IMG/VR virus record: IMGVR_UViG_3300042310_000405
Span: 1-43,692 of that record
Length of the DNA stretch: 43,692 bases
DNA from: a virus
Reading direction: 5' to 3' (one strand)
Shown: in pieces, positions 21,735-30,171 of the stretch
Layout: the number at the start of each line of letters is the position of its first letter
Numbering within the stretch: the stretch's first letter is position 1
Notes under the pieces: model-generated
Told to the model about the DNA's origin: nothing
The model's input: the letters and a program-made list of their open reading frames with translations, nothing else
Databases searched by the model: none
Program-made: the position numbers and the translations under genes

Positions 21735-23000
21735 ATGGCCCACATTACCGTCCCAGACGAGTCGACTAAAACCACGTTTATCGTGACGACTTCACAGTCG
21801 ATCTTTTCGATTCCGTGGACGCTATTCGATAAGACTGACATTCAAATCACGGTCGGTGGAGTCGCCCTTACTCAGGGCGACTTTACCTTTGCACCTAATA
21901 CAGACTTTGAAGGCGGGTTCAACGGCGGGCAGGTCACGCTAAACACGCCCGTCTCCAGTACAACCGTTGTCATTTACCGCAAAATCATCACGGCTAGGAC
22001 GGAAGACTTTGGCGCGGGTCCAGTGTCGGCGCGCGATAGAAACACGGCGCTAGATCGCCTTACCGCTATGGCTCAAGATGCGCGTCGGGATATTGATTCT
22101 GGCAGCACGGGCGGGGCTGGAGTTACCGATGGCGACAAGGGCGACATCACGGTATCGGGCTCTGGTGCAACTTGGACAATCGACGCGGCGGCGGTCAGCA
22201 ATTCCAAACTTTCAAACATGTCCGCATCCACCTTCAAAGGGCGGATTACTGGCAGCACTGGATCTCCTGAAGATATGACACCAACGCAAGCGACTAGCTT
22301 GCTTGATGTGTTCACCTCTGGGGCAAAAGGCCTTGCTCCCCTCTCTGGCGGCGGCACGACCAATTTCCTGAGGGCGGACGGCACTTGGGCTGCGCCTCCG
22401 GGCGGTGGGGGCGGCGTAACGTCTGTAGGCGGGACTGGCACGGTCTCTGGCCTGACACTGACTGGAACGGTCACTAGCACGGGTAACTTGACGCTGGGCG
22501 GGGCTTTGTCTGTCTTGCCTAGCAACTTTGCCTCCCAGACTGCGAACACGTTCCTTGCGGCTCCTAGTGGCTCTGCGGGCACGCCTACGTTCCGCGCTAT
22601 TGTTGCGGCTGACATTCCGACGCTGAACCAGAACACCACGGGATCGGCTGCAACTCTGACGACTGGCCGCAACATCACGATGACGGGTGATGTGTCGTGG
22701 ACGGTTAGTTTCAATGGTGGCGCTGCGGTTTCGGCGGCCGGCACGATTCAGGCTCAGGCTGTCACCTATGCCAAGATTCAAGCGGTCGCAGCCAATAGCG
22801 TTCTAGCGCGGGCCGCTGCGACAAGTGGCGATGTTGGTGCGGTCGCCTTGTCCGCTTCTCAGCTATTTGGGCGCGGCTCAACGGGCGATCTAGCCCCGAT
22901 CACGCTCGGCACAAATCTTTCTATGTCTGGCACCACTTTGAACGCTACGGGCGGCGGTGGTGGTGGCTCTGCGTCGTATTTTAACCCCTTCACCTTCTGA
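21735..23000 (+). CDS. Tail fibre protein 1
   Basis: Product of 421 residues. Residues 1-120 ([20 protein letters not shown]..., [32 protein letters not shown]) form an N-terminal virion-anchor domain like that of T7-type fibres, shared with the tailspike at 34083. Residues 130-400 are Thr/Gly/Ser-rich beta-repeat shaft, including the fibre motif [18 protein letters not shown]. The C-terminus ends [16 protein letters not shown]. It likely makes a trimer that contacts the host surface. Placing a fibre gene between head and tail genes differs from T7 order. Confidence 0.85.
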   Translation: MAHITVPDESTKTTFIVTTSQSIFSIPWTLFDKTDIQITVGGVALTQGDFTFAPNTDFEGGFNGGQVTLNTPVSSTTVVIYRKIITARTEDFGAGPVSARDRNTALDRLTAMAQDARRDIDSGSTGGAGVTDGDKGDITVSGSGATWTIDAAAVSNSKLSNMSASTFKGRITGSTGSPEDMTPTQATSLLDVFTSGAKGLAPLSGGGTTNFLRADGTWAAPPGGGGGVTSVGGTGTVSGLTLTGTVTSTGNLTLGGALSVLPSNFASQTANTFLAAPSGSAGTPTFRAIVAADIPTLNQNTTGSAATLTTGRNITMTGDVSWTVSFNGGAAVSAAGTIQAQAVTYAKIQAVAANSVLARAAATSGDVGAVALSASQLFGRGSTGDLAPITLGTNLSMSGTTLNATGGGGGGSASYFNPFTF

Positions 23001-23010
23001 GGCTTGACCG

Positions 23011-23403
23011 ATGGCATCAACCCCAAACTTCGTCGCAACCCCCCGTTATTATCGTGGACGCGCGACCGCGGCCAACACGGCGCGCGATGGCACGGGAACG
23101 ATTGTTGATATTGTCGGCACTGGTTCTGGCGCTCGCAAGATTGACCGCATCGAGATTGTTGCAGAAGGCACCACGACCGCTGGAATAGTGCGGCTCTATA
23201 TCTGGAACGGCACCGACTATCGACTTTGGCGTGAAGTTGACGTGCCCGCAATCACGCCATCTGGCACTGTTGACGCATTTAGGGCCGAAGTTGATTTGTC
23301 ATTTGCGGGTCAAATCTTTGTTCTTGAAAGCACCCATAAACTTGGTTTTGCGCCGCATAACGCCGAAACCTTTATTGGCCACGCATGGGGAGGTGACTTC
23401 TAA
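23011..23403 (+). CDS. Small beta-rich virion protein
   Basis: Product of 130 residues with a GAGG site. Beta-strand pattern throughout (IDRIEIVAEGTTTAGIVRLYIWNGTDYRLWREVDVPA), ending FAPHNAETFIGHAWGGDF. This resembles small structural proteins of phages in which GIVRLYIW-type strands form a jelly-roll. It overlaps the next gene by one base (TAATG). It is probably a decoration or fibre-associated protein. Confidence 0.65.
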   Translation: MASTPNFVATPRYYRGRATAANTARDGTGTIVDIVGTGSGARKIDRIEIVAEGTTTAGIVRLYIWNGTDYRLWREVDVPAITPSGTVDAFRAEVDLSFAGQIFVLESTHKLGFAPHNAETFIGHAWGGDF

Positions 23404-24899
23404 TGTATCGTGGTTTGTTGGGCACCCCTGAAACTGTCGATCCCGGTCGCAGACGCGCTGGCTATTTAAGCTCAACGAGCCTGTTCATTCCGGCTTATGC
23501 TCTTGTAGATCCAAACGGCGATGAAATCTCTAACGAAAACTACCTCCCCACTGCTGCAACTCAGCGGATCGTCGAGGCTGGCTTTTCCGATGTGAGCGCG
23601 ACCGACATCATCGATCCCGTTTTCTCGACAGCGAATGGCGGTTCGGTCAAGGTGAAGGGCAGCATGACGGATTCGCAGTCGAGCGGGTCTGCGGTTATTG
23701 TTACAGGAACCACGGCAAACTCGGAGTTTCTGGCGCGGTCTGGCCCGACCTTTAAAGGTGCGGTGCGGGTTCGCTCGCATCAGATCCTGTCACAACGCAT
23801 TGCCAATGCCAACTTCATGACCTTGCTGGCTGATCTCCAAGGTGAAGATTTGGCGTACACGATCAACAGCGCTACTTCGGTGACGGTCACCCAAACAGGC
23901 CACACCTTGACGGCGGCGAACATTGGCCAGTTCATGTTCTTGGGTGGGCTTTCGTCTGTCGGTATTCCTGGGCGCTATGCAATTGCATCGGTCGTGGCGG
24001 GCGTTTCTATCACTTTTACGGTCGCAAGCTGGCCCGCCTCCGGTTCTGGCACGCTGACCCTTTTCGGGCGCAATCACGTTCGCGTGCTTTTCGATGGCAC
24101 CTCGCAAACTAGCGGGTCGTGGAACAATCAGCGCAATGGCTGGGAGGCAGGGGCCACAGCAACCACAATCAACACCACGGCAAGCCCCGGCACGGTCTTG
24201 GTTCTGGAAACAACTGGCACGGACGCGCTTTTCTATGACACTCTGCTGGCTGCGGCAACTTTGCCTAACCTGACTTTAAGGTCGTCGCGCATCCACGCCT
24301 TGCCGCCTGCTGATTTGCCGCTTTATCTTTTCTTGTGGGCCTATAACGGCAATACCGCACCTGCATCATCGACCACTTGGACAATCGGCCATGCGCGCGT
24401 TGAAGAAAACGCCATGCAGTCGGTGTATCTTCAAGGTGTGCGGCCAAATGGCAACGCAAACGCTCTGCCGACTACCATTGTCGGATCGCCTAGTGTCGGC
24501 CTAAACGCGGGCACTAACCTTGCTGGTGATGTCGGCATCCAATTCCGCGCAAGCGCTACAGGCGCTGGCACGGTAATAAACGTTGCTTCACCTGCCACAC
24601 CTGCGGGCACTCTGATCAAGAGCGGCGCGGGTCGATTGCTCGCCATCAACCTCTGCAACACCTCCACAGGCGTTCGATGGGTAAAGTTCTTCAACGCCAC
24701 GTCTGTTACCCCCGGCACCACGGCTGCGGCCTTTGAGCGACCTATTGCGGTAGGTGGTTCGCTTGAGCTGGCGTTCGATGGCGGGCTTGGGTTCTCGACT
24801 GGCATGATGATTATGGTGACGGCTGCGCGCGGCCTTACCGACAATACAGCGACCGGGCTCGCACTGGGCGACGTCTCCGGCTTCACTGTCCACGCCTAA
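23403..24899 (+). CDS. Large beta-rich virion/tail protein
   Basis: Product of 498 residues with a strong GGGAGGTG site. N-terminal 20 residues are basic. Residues 130-220 are beta-rich with T/S-V alternation. The last 90 residues (AGRLLAINLCNTSTGVRWVKFFNATSV onward) form a domain frequent in phage head or tail accessory proteins. It has an LPLYLFLWAYNGN segment typical of virion proteins. No enzymatic motif seen. It may be a second fibre component or capsid surface protein. Confidence 0.65.
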   Translation: MYRGLLGTPETVDPGRRRAGYLSSTSLFIPAYALVDPNGDEISNENYLPTAATQRIVEAGFSDVSATDIIDPVFSTANGGSVKVKGSMTDSQSSGSAVIVTGTTANSEFLARSGPTFKGAVRVRSHQILSQRIANANFMTLLADLQGEDLAYTINSATSVTVTQTGHTLTAANIGQFMFLGGLSSVGIPGRYAIASVVAGVSITFTVASWPASGSGTLTLFGRNHVRVLFDGTSQTSGSWNNQRNGWEAGATATTINTTASPGTVLVLETTGTDALFYDTLLAAATLPNLTLRSSRIHALPPADLPLYLFLWAYNGNTAPASSTTWTIGHARVEENAMQSVYLQGVRPNGNANALPTTIVGSPSVGLNAGTNLAGDVGIQFRASATGAGTVINVASPATPAGTLIKSGAGRLLAINLCNTSTGVRWVKFFNATSVTPGTTAAAFERPIAVGGSLELAFDGGLGFSTGMMIMVTAARGLTDNTATGLALGDVSGFTVHA

Positions 24900-24911
24900 G
24901 GAGGCATTTCA

Positions 24912-25187
24912 ATGACCACTAAGCAAGCGTTTGTTGTAGTAAATGTTCGTGATGTCGTGACCAATGAAATCGTTTCAGTTCATGAAGCGGTTGGCACGAC
25001 CGACAATAACGGCGAAACAGTAACCATTCTGCATGGTTATGTTCCGACCATCCAAGAAGCGCTCCCCGCTGACATCACAGTCAAGGTTCGCCCCTACGAT
25101 GTCGAGAACACGCCAGCCAGCCTATTGTCACGCCTAGACGATCCTGAGGCGAATCTGTCGGTTCTTGAGTTCGCCTTCCCATCCTAA
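24912..25187 (+). CDS. Small virion-module protein, unknown function
   Basis: Product of 91 residues with a TAAGGAGG site. Beta-rich (KQAFVVVNVRDVVTNEIVSVHEAVG), no membrane segment, no recognised family. Last gene before a hairpin, so it ends the fibre subgroup. Confidence 0.65.
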   Translation: MTTKQAFVVVNVRDVVTNEIVSVHEAVGTTDNNGETVTILHGYVPTIQEALPADITVKVRPYDVENTPASLLSRLDDPEANLSVLEFAFPS

Positions 25188-25188
25188 T

Positions 25189-25210
25189 CGCCTGCGGGAC
25201 AGGCGGGTTT
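25189..25210 (+). terminator. Hairpin after the fibre subgroup
   Basis: CGCCTG/CAGGCG with a CGGGA loop, followed by GGTTT. It starts one base after the stop of the 91-residue gene. The short T-tract makes it a weak terminator or attenuator. The following 126 bases up to 25336 hold no gene; a TTGACG at about 25249 and TGATAATTAATG near 25277 are promoter-like but poorly spaced. Confidence 0.5.
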
Positions 25211-25336
25211 GCTTGGCTCAGTCAGTAACTTCATCGCTCAAATGCCATTTGACGCGCCTGCTGCGATTTTGTGGGCTGATAATTAATGCCTAAGCTAGTG
25301 CGTTCTTTGTGTGCGTAATGCGGGGGATTATGGCGC

Positions 25337-25930
25337 ATGTCTTATGCTGCTCCGATTGAAATTGTTCAAGCTGCTCTTGCGCGCGTAGGCGGGCAACAAA
25401 TCACGTCGCTTGAAGATAACTCTATGCCCGCGACCGTGGCTAAGGCAAACTATGAATTGATGGCCCGCAAGCGGCTGTCTCGCCACACATGGTCCTTTGC
25501 CTCTTATCCTGTGCTGTTAGTTTATCAGGGTGAGCAAATTGTTGGGCAGATGCGCCATGCTTACCGTGTTCCTCCCGAAGCCCTGCGCGTTCACTGGGTG
25601 GGCGTAGGCGAGCAAAGGCTTGATGACTGGAAGCTAACCCAAGGCAAGATTGTTGCCCGCGCATCCGGTCCCTATGAGGCTCTAATCTCGCACCGCGCCC
25701 CAGAGAGTGATTGGGCCGATGACTTTACCGAGGCCTTTGCCGTTGAGATGGAGGCCTTGTTCATCGGTAGCTTGCAGCGAAATGTCCAAGAAGCGCGTGT
25801 TCGTTTGAAGGATGCTGAGAAGCTGTTTGCCGATGCAATGGCGGCCGACAAGAGACAGGCTCCGGGCCCCCAAGTTATTCGGACTGGCAGACTTGCGAGC
25901 GCTTGGCTTGGCGAACGCGGGAGGGTTTAA
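25337..25930 (+). CDS. Tail tubular protein A-like (T7 gp11-like adaptor)
   Basis: Product of 197 residues. The start MSYAAPIEIVQAALARVGGQQITSLED, followed by a Leu-x-x-x-Lys-x-x-Leu-x-x-x-x-Trp pattern (MARKRLSRHTWSFA), is characteristic of the gp11/gatekeeper family. It has a YRVPPEALRVHWV strand and a helix SDWADDFTEAFAVEMEALF typical of these adaptors. It would form a ring below the connector and start the tail tube. Gene order before tail tubular protein B agrees. Confidence 0.85.
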   Translation: MSYAAPIEIVQAALARVGGQQITSLEDNSMPATVAKANYELMARKRLSRHTWSFASYPVLLVYQGEQIVGQMRHAYRVPPEALRVHWVGVGEQRLDDWKLTQGKIVARASGPYEALISHRAPESDWADDFTEAFAVEMEALFIGSLQRNVQEARVRLKDAEKLFADAMAADKRQAPGPQVIRTGRLASAWLGERGRV

Positions 25931-25932
25931 CC

Positions 25933-28038
25933 ATGCCCCGTTATCGCTCGTGGACCACATCAGTTGAAAGTGGCGAGATTGCGCCTGAATACCGTTTGCG
26001 AACGGATGCTGTTGCCCGCAACAAAGGTTTGCTCAAGGCCCGAAATGCCAGACTTTTAAGCAGTGGAAGCTGGTCGCGCCGTTGGGGCACTTTGCGTAAG
26101 GTCGATCACGTTGCAGATTGTCGGTATGAGACCATCGGCATTGGTCAATCCCAAGCGGTTCTGTTTGCCTTTTCCAACGGTCGGCTAGATATTTACAATT
26201 CGGCTTGGTCTTTGCTTCAAACCATCACGGGCTGTCCTTGGACGGGCTCGCATATCCACAAAATGCAAGTGGCCGCTGAGGCAAATCGTGTCAGCGTCAC
26301 CCATCAGGCCTTCTATCCGCAAGAGTTGGTCAAGACGGGCGCGACATGGGCGCGCGCAGCCAAGACATTTACTCCCGGCCAAGGCACGACGCTTAGACAG
26401 CCATATTATCGGTTCCAGTCCTCGGGCGTCACGCTGACTCCATCCGCGCTAACTGGTTCGATCACGCTCACGTCATCGGCTGATCACTTTGTTGCCGGTC
26501 ATATTGGCGCGCGTATTCGATATGTGACCCAAGAGATTTTAATCACGGCTGTAGGGGGCGCAACCACGGCGACAGGGACGGTTCAAGGCGCGTTGTTCCC
26601 TACTCTCAACGTTCCCGTTGTCACCTCTGTGGGCTTCTCTGTGGGCGATATTGTTGAGGGTGCGGACTCCAAGGTTCAAGGTCTTGTCACTGGCATTCCA
26701 AGCGGCACGGCTTTGACTGTCTTGCTGATCAATGGCTATGAGAATTTCATCGGTGGCGGCACAAACGAAAACTTGGTTGGACCAAACCAGAGATCGCTTT
26801 TGACGGCCGCTTGCACAAACACGACTCCCGCTGCTGCTGTCGATTGGGATGAAGCGCTTATCTCGGATGCTCGTGGCTACCCGGGTGGCGTGGCTTACCA
26901 TCGTGGCCGCCAATTGCTGTTTGATTTTCCTGCTGCTCAAAATCTGTTGGCGGCTTCCATTGCCGGTGATCCCGATGACTTTGACACTGGTGAAGCCGGG
27001 CCAAACGATGCCGTAATTGAGACTGTCGGGCGCGATGACTCTTTGCGGGTTTTGTTTGTCGGTTCGATGGAGCAATTGTTGGTGTTCACGGAGGCGGGCG
27101 CATACTATGTGCCCGAGACAACCGGCGCACCATTCAGCCCGACCAATGCAGAGTTCTTGGCTATCGGTCCCGAAGTCATTGGCAACACGCCTCCCGTTCG
27201 TGTGTCTGAGGGCATGCTGTTTTGTGAAGCCAGATCCGGCCGCATGTTAGTTCTGGTTCCAACGGGTAATGTTCGCCGCTCTTGGGACGTGGCTGATTTG
27301 TCCGAATTGTCTTTTCACATGATGGGCACGCCGAAAAAGATTTCAGTTTTGCCCGCCACCGCAACATCTGATCGTGAGATTGTGGTTCTCAAAGAAGATG
27401 GCTCTATTGCATGGATGCGTTACCGCCGCTCGCAAGAGTCTGCGGGCTGGTGTCCTTGGGACACAGAAGGCGACTGGCGATCTATGAGCGTCTTGGATGG
27501 CCGATTGTTTATGTCTGCCTCTCGCACGCTTGATGGTGCCTTGGGCTACTCGGGCGAGGAATTGTCAGAGGCTCGCGTGTTAGACGGGTGCGTCACTGGC
27601 ACGACTGGTCCGACTCCATCCATGCCAACAATCTTTGACGGAACAAACGTCACCATCACTCAGTCCAATCAAACGATCTACCAAGGGCTCTATGATGACT
27701 TTGTGCCTGAAGACTGGACTGGTTTGGTCGATGTTGGTTTTGCGTCTTTGGTCGAGGTTGAATATCCCCCGCCGGTGGATGGCGAGAATGGGCAATGGCG
27801 GCCCATGCAGATTGTGCGCGCCTTCCTGACTGTGGAAGATAGCGGTTCGTTCCGCATGAACGATTATGAAATGGGTGCCTTTATGCCCGAATCCGATGAA
27901 GGCGCATTGCCTCCGCTTTGGTCTGAAACCCGAGAGCATTGGGTTCCCGGTGTTGAGTGGGAGCAAACGCTCACCATCTCTCAAGAAATTCCCGCGCCGC
28001 TGATTGTTCGTGCGCTTACGTTGGAGGTTAAAAGTTAA
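25933..28038 (+). CDS. Tail tubular protein B-like (T7 gp12-like nozzle)
   Basis: Product of 701 residues starting MPRYRSWTTSVESGEIAPEYRLRTD after a GGGAGG site. The N-terminal pattern Ser-Gly-Glu-Ile-x-Pro, followed by an Arg-x-Asp, a Leu-x-x-x-Arg-Asn and an Arg-Arg-x-Gly-Thr, is the gp12-type signature. Beta-propeller-like repeats follow. SMEQLLVFTEAGAYYVPETTG near 390 and GDPDDFDTGE near 360 are typical of these proteins. It would form the tail nozzle below tail tubular protein A and hold the fibres. Confidence 0.85.
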   Translation: MPRYRSWTTSVESGEIAPEYRLRTDAVARNKGLLKARNARLLSSGSWSRRWGTLRKVDHVADCRYETIGIGQSQAVLFAFSNGRLDIYNSAWSLLQTITGCPWTGSHIHKMQVAAEANRVSVTHQAFYPQELVKTGATWARAAKTFTPGQGTTLRQPYYRFQSSGVTLTPSALTGSITLTSSADHFVAGHIGARIRYVTQEILITAVGGATTATGTVQGALFPTLNVPVVTSVGFSVGDIVEGADSKVQGLVTGIPSGTALTVLLINGYENFIGGGTNENLVGPNQRSLLTAACTNTTPAAAVDWDEALISDARGYPGGVAYHRGRQLLFDFPAAQNLLAASIAGDPDDFDTGEAGPNDAVIETVGRDDSLRVLFVGSMEQLLVFTEAGAYYVPETTGAPFSPTNAEFLAIGPEVIGNTPPVRVSEGMLFCEARSGRMLVLVPTGNVRRSWDVADLSELSFHMMGTPKKISVLPATATSDREIVVLKEDGSIAWMRYRRSQESAGWCPWDTEGDWRSMSVLDGRLFMSASRTLDGALGYSGEELSEARVLDGCVTGTTGPTPSMPTIFDGTNVTITQSNQTIYQGLYDDFVPEDWTGLVDVGFASLVEVEYPPPVDGENGQWRPMQIVRAFLTVEDSGSFRMNDYEMGAFMPESDEGALPPLWSETREHWVPGVEWEQTLTISQEIPAPLIVRALTLEVKS

Positions 28039-28481
28039 TGCAAGGATCGGTTGCTGCATCAGCTTTAGAGGCTGCGGGTTCTGTTTCTAAGGGCTACCAA
28101 CGCGCGTCTGAATTAAAGAGCGAGGCTCTTAACTTTGAGCGTCGGGCCGCTGGCATTAAACTACAGGGCCAGCAAGACTCTGCTTCCCGGTATCAGGAAT
28201 TGGACAGCGCGTTGCAAACCATTGCCGCCCTTCGTGGTGCCCGCAATGTGAGTTTTAATTCCCCGACCGCGCAGGCAATTGACCGCCAACTTCAAAAGCA
28301 GGCCACTCGTGGCCTTCAAATTTCGCAGCTTGGCTTTGCTCAAGAGGCCGATACTGCCCGCATGTCTGCAAGGTCTGCACGTAAGGCAAGCCGGTTTGCC
28401 AAGGTGGCTGGCTGGCTAGAGGCGGTTCCATCAATTATGGATGCCGGTAGCAGCATGCCTAAAATGGGCGGAAAGAAATAA
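28038..28481 (+). CDS. Internal virion protein, gp14-like
   Basis: Product of 147 residues, start overlapping the previous stop (TAATG). Helical and Ala/Ser/Gln-rich (ALEAAGSVSKGYQRASELKSEALNFERRAAG), with a conserved-looking LRGARNVSFNSPTAQAIDRQL segment, as in small ejection proteins of T7-like and BPP-1-like phages. It lies first among the three ejection-protein genes. It probably leaves the head during infection to form part of the trans-envelope channel. Confidence 0.75.
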   Translation: MQGSVAASALEAAGSVSKGYQRASELKSEALNFERRAAGIKLQGQQDSASRYQELDSALQTIAALRGARNVSFNSPTAQAIDRQLQKQATRGLQISQLGFAQEADTARMSARSARKASRFAKVAGWLEAVPSIMDAGSSMPKMGGKK

Positions 28482-28483
28482 TC

Positions 28484-30169
28484 ATGGCCCTTGGTGACGG
28501 CTTCGGCCAACTCATTCGACCAACTGGAACGACGCCGCTGCAAGGTGGCGTTCGCATGTTTGACCCCGGTATTGGCGAGGCCTTGACTGGTCTTGGGCAA
28601 GACATTGAGCGCCGCGTAAAGCCCGTCTTGCTGGACGAGGCAGCAACCAAAGGACGCCTTGAAGGCGATGCCGGAATCCAGTCCGACGTTATTCCAATCA
28701 CCGACATTGATCTTGCCTATAAGCGCGCCAATGAGCAGGCATATCTAGCCCGCAACGACATTGACCGCGATGAAACTCTTGCGGCGCTCGAGCAACAATA
28801 TGGTGCCGACCCCGAGAAGTTTCAGCTAGCAGCGCTTGAAGCCAAGTCTGCCCAGATCAAGGGGGCTCGCGGTTCTCTTGCTGTTGCGGTCGAGCAATCT
28901 TGGGATCGAGCGATTACGCGCAAAACTGGCGGTCTGACTAAGGCTAAAGTTCAGCGTGACCTTAAAAAGTCTTTAGACGATATTGACGTTGGTATCTCTC
29001 GCAACAAAGCCGTTCTCGAGGCGGCCGCCCGCAATGGAACGCTTGGATCTGATGAAGCCGTTGAGGCCATGCAAAAGCTGCAAGAGGGTATCAGGGGCAA
29101 GGTTGAGAATCCGCTCTCGACCTACACGGCTGTTGAGGCTGATCGAGATTTCCGCGTGGTGTCTGGTCAACTTGCCTCACTGACTGTTGGGCGCACGGTT
29201 GCCACTACGTTTAGCGATGCTTTGGCCGGTGGGGATACTATTGCCGGGTCTGAAGCCAAAGCGCGTGCCGGTCTCTTGGCTGCATTTGAGACTAACCCGG
29301 CATTGGCTGGGTTAGATCAGGCCGAACGTGCTCGCTTGCTCAAGGTGGCTGATGACGCCCTTATCGAAAATGCAAGTCAGGCCCGTCGACTCAAGCAAGA
29401 TGCGGATGCGGAAGAACGTGCCGCCACCGCTGCAATTCGTGAGAAGCAACAGGGCAATTACTACACGCTGTTGCCCGCTGCCGATCAGGGCGGACTAAGC
29501 ATTTCCGAGATTAACAAGCGTGAAGCCGCTGGTGACATTAGCGCCACTCAAGCCGACGCCCTTCGGGGGAACACACGCGCCGCCGCCTCTCGGGCAGAGA
29601 CGGCAAGAAACCAATCTATTGCAGCGGCAAGGCGTGCTCAAGCCGACGCTACTAGAGAGGCCCGCCTTGGCGCAAAAGAGCAGGCTCAGGGGCTTGTTTA
29701 TGATTTGCGTGACCAAGCGGACGTTGAGCCCGATGCCGCCCTTTCTGAAGCGCGCAGAGCCCGTGGCGCGGGTATCATTACCGAGGCCCAATACCGCTCT
29801 ATTGAGCGTGCTGCTCGTGCCGAATGGAAGCGCGATGACAAGGACCGCTTGTCAGATACCCGCAATGCAATGAAGGCGGCCGGGGCTAAGCCAGAAGACA
29901 TTGATTACATGGAGCGCAGCTATAGCGACGTGATTGACGCAAACCCAAACTGGAATGAACAGGACCGCGACAAGTATCACGCTGAATTTCGCAAGAACTA
30001 CACTTCTCGAGCAGGCCGCAAATCATCGCCAACCGGGCAGGTCCGAAGCATTCAGCAAATCAATACTGACATTCAGACTGTCACCCGGTCAAATGCTCCC
30101 GCTTCCGTGAAGTCACAAAAACTAGCCGCGCTTCGGAATGAACTTAGAGCCGCGACCGCAAGGAATTAA
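28484..30169 (+). CDS. Internal core protein, gp15-like
   Basis: Product of 561 residues, nearly all helical, rich in Ala, Arg, Glu and Gln. N-terminal MALGDGFGQLIRPTGTTPLQGGVRMFDPG is a short tail. Later segments (EERAATAAIREKQQGNYYTLL, ISEINKREAAGDISATQADALRG) resemble internal virion proteins. The size and position between gp14- and gp16-like genes fit the gp15 role: a core ring that is ejected and spans the periplasm. No enzyme motif seen. Confidence 0.75.
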   Translation: MALGDGFGQLIRPTGTTPLQGGVRMFDPGIGEALTGLGQDIERRVKPVLLDEAATKGRLEGDAGIQSDVIPITDIDLAYKRANEQAYLARNDIDRDETLAALEQQYGADPEKFQLAALEAKSAQIKGARGSLAVAVEQSWDRAITRKTGGLTKAKVQRDLKKSLDDIDVGISRNKAVLEAAARNGTLGSDEAVEAMQKLQEGIRGKVENPLSTYTAVEADRDFRVVSGQLASLTVGRTVATTFSDALAGGDTIAGSEAKARAGLLAAFETNPALAGLDQAERARLLKVADDALIENASQARRLKQDADAEERAATAAIREKQQGNYYTLLPAADQGGLSISEINKREAAGDISATQADALRGNTRAAASRAETARNQSIAAARRAQADATREARLGAKEQAQGLVYDLRDQADVEPDAALSEARRARGAGIITEAQYRSIERAARAEWKRDDKDRLSDTRNAMKAAGAKPEDIDYMERSYSDVIDANPNWNEQDRDKYHAEFRKNYTSRAGRKSSPTGQVRSIQQINTDIQTVTRSNAPASVKSQKLAALRNELRAATARN

Positions 30170-30171
30170 AC

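Noticed and set aside
22073-22781. Long minus-strand frames opposite the tail fibre gene
   Set aside because: Val/Pro/Arg-rich translations mirror the Thr/Gly-rich fibre repeats; no start signal or context.
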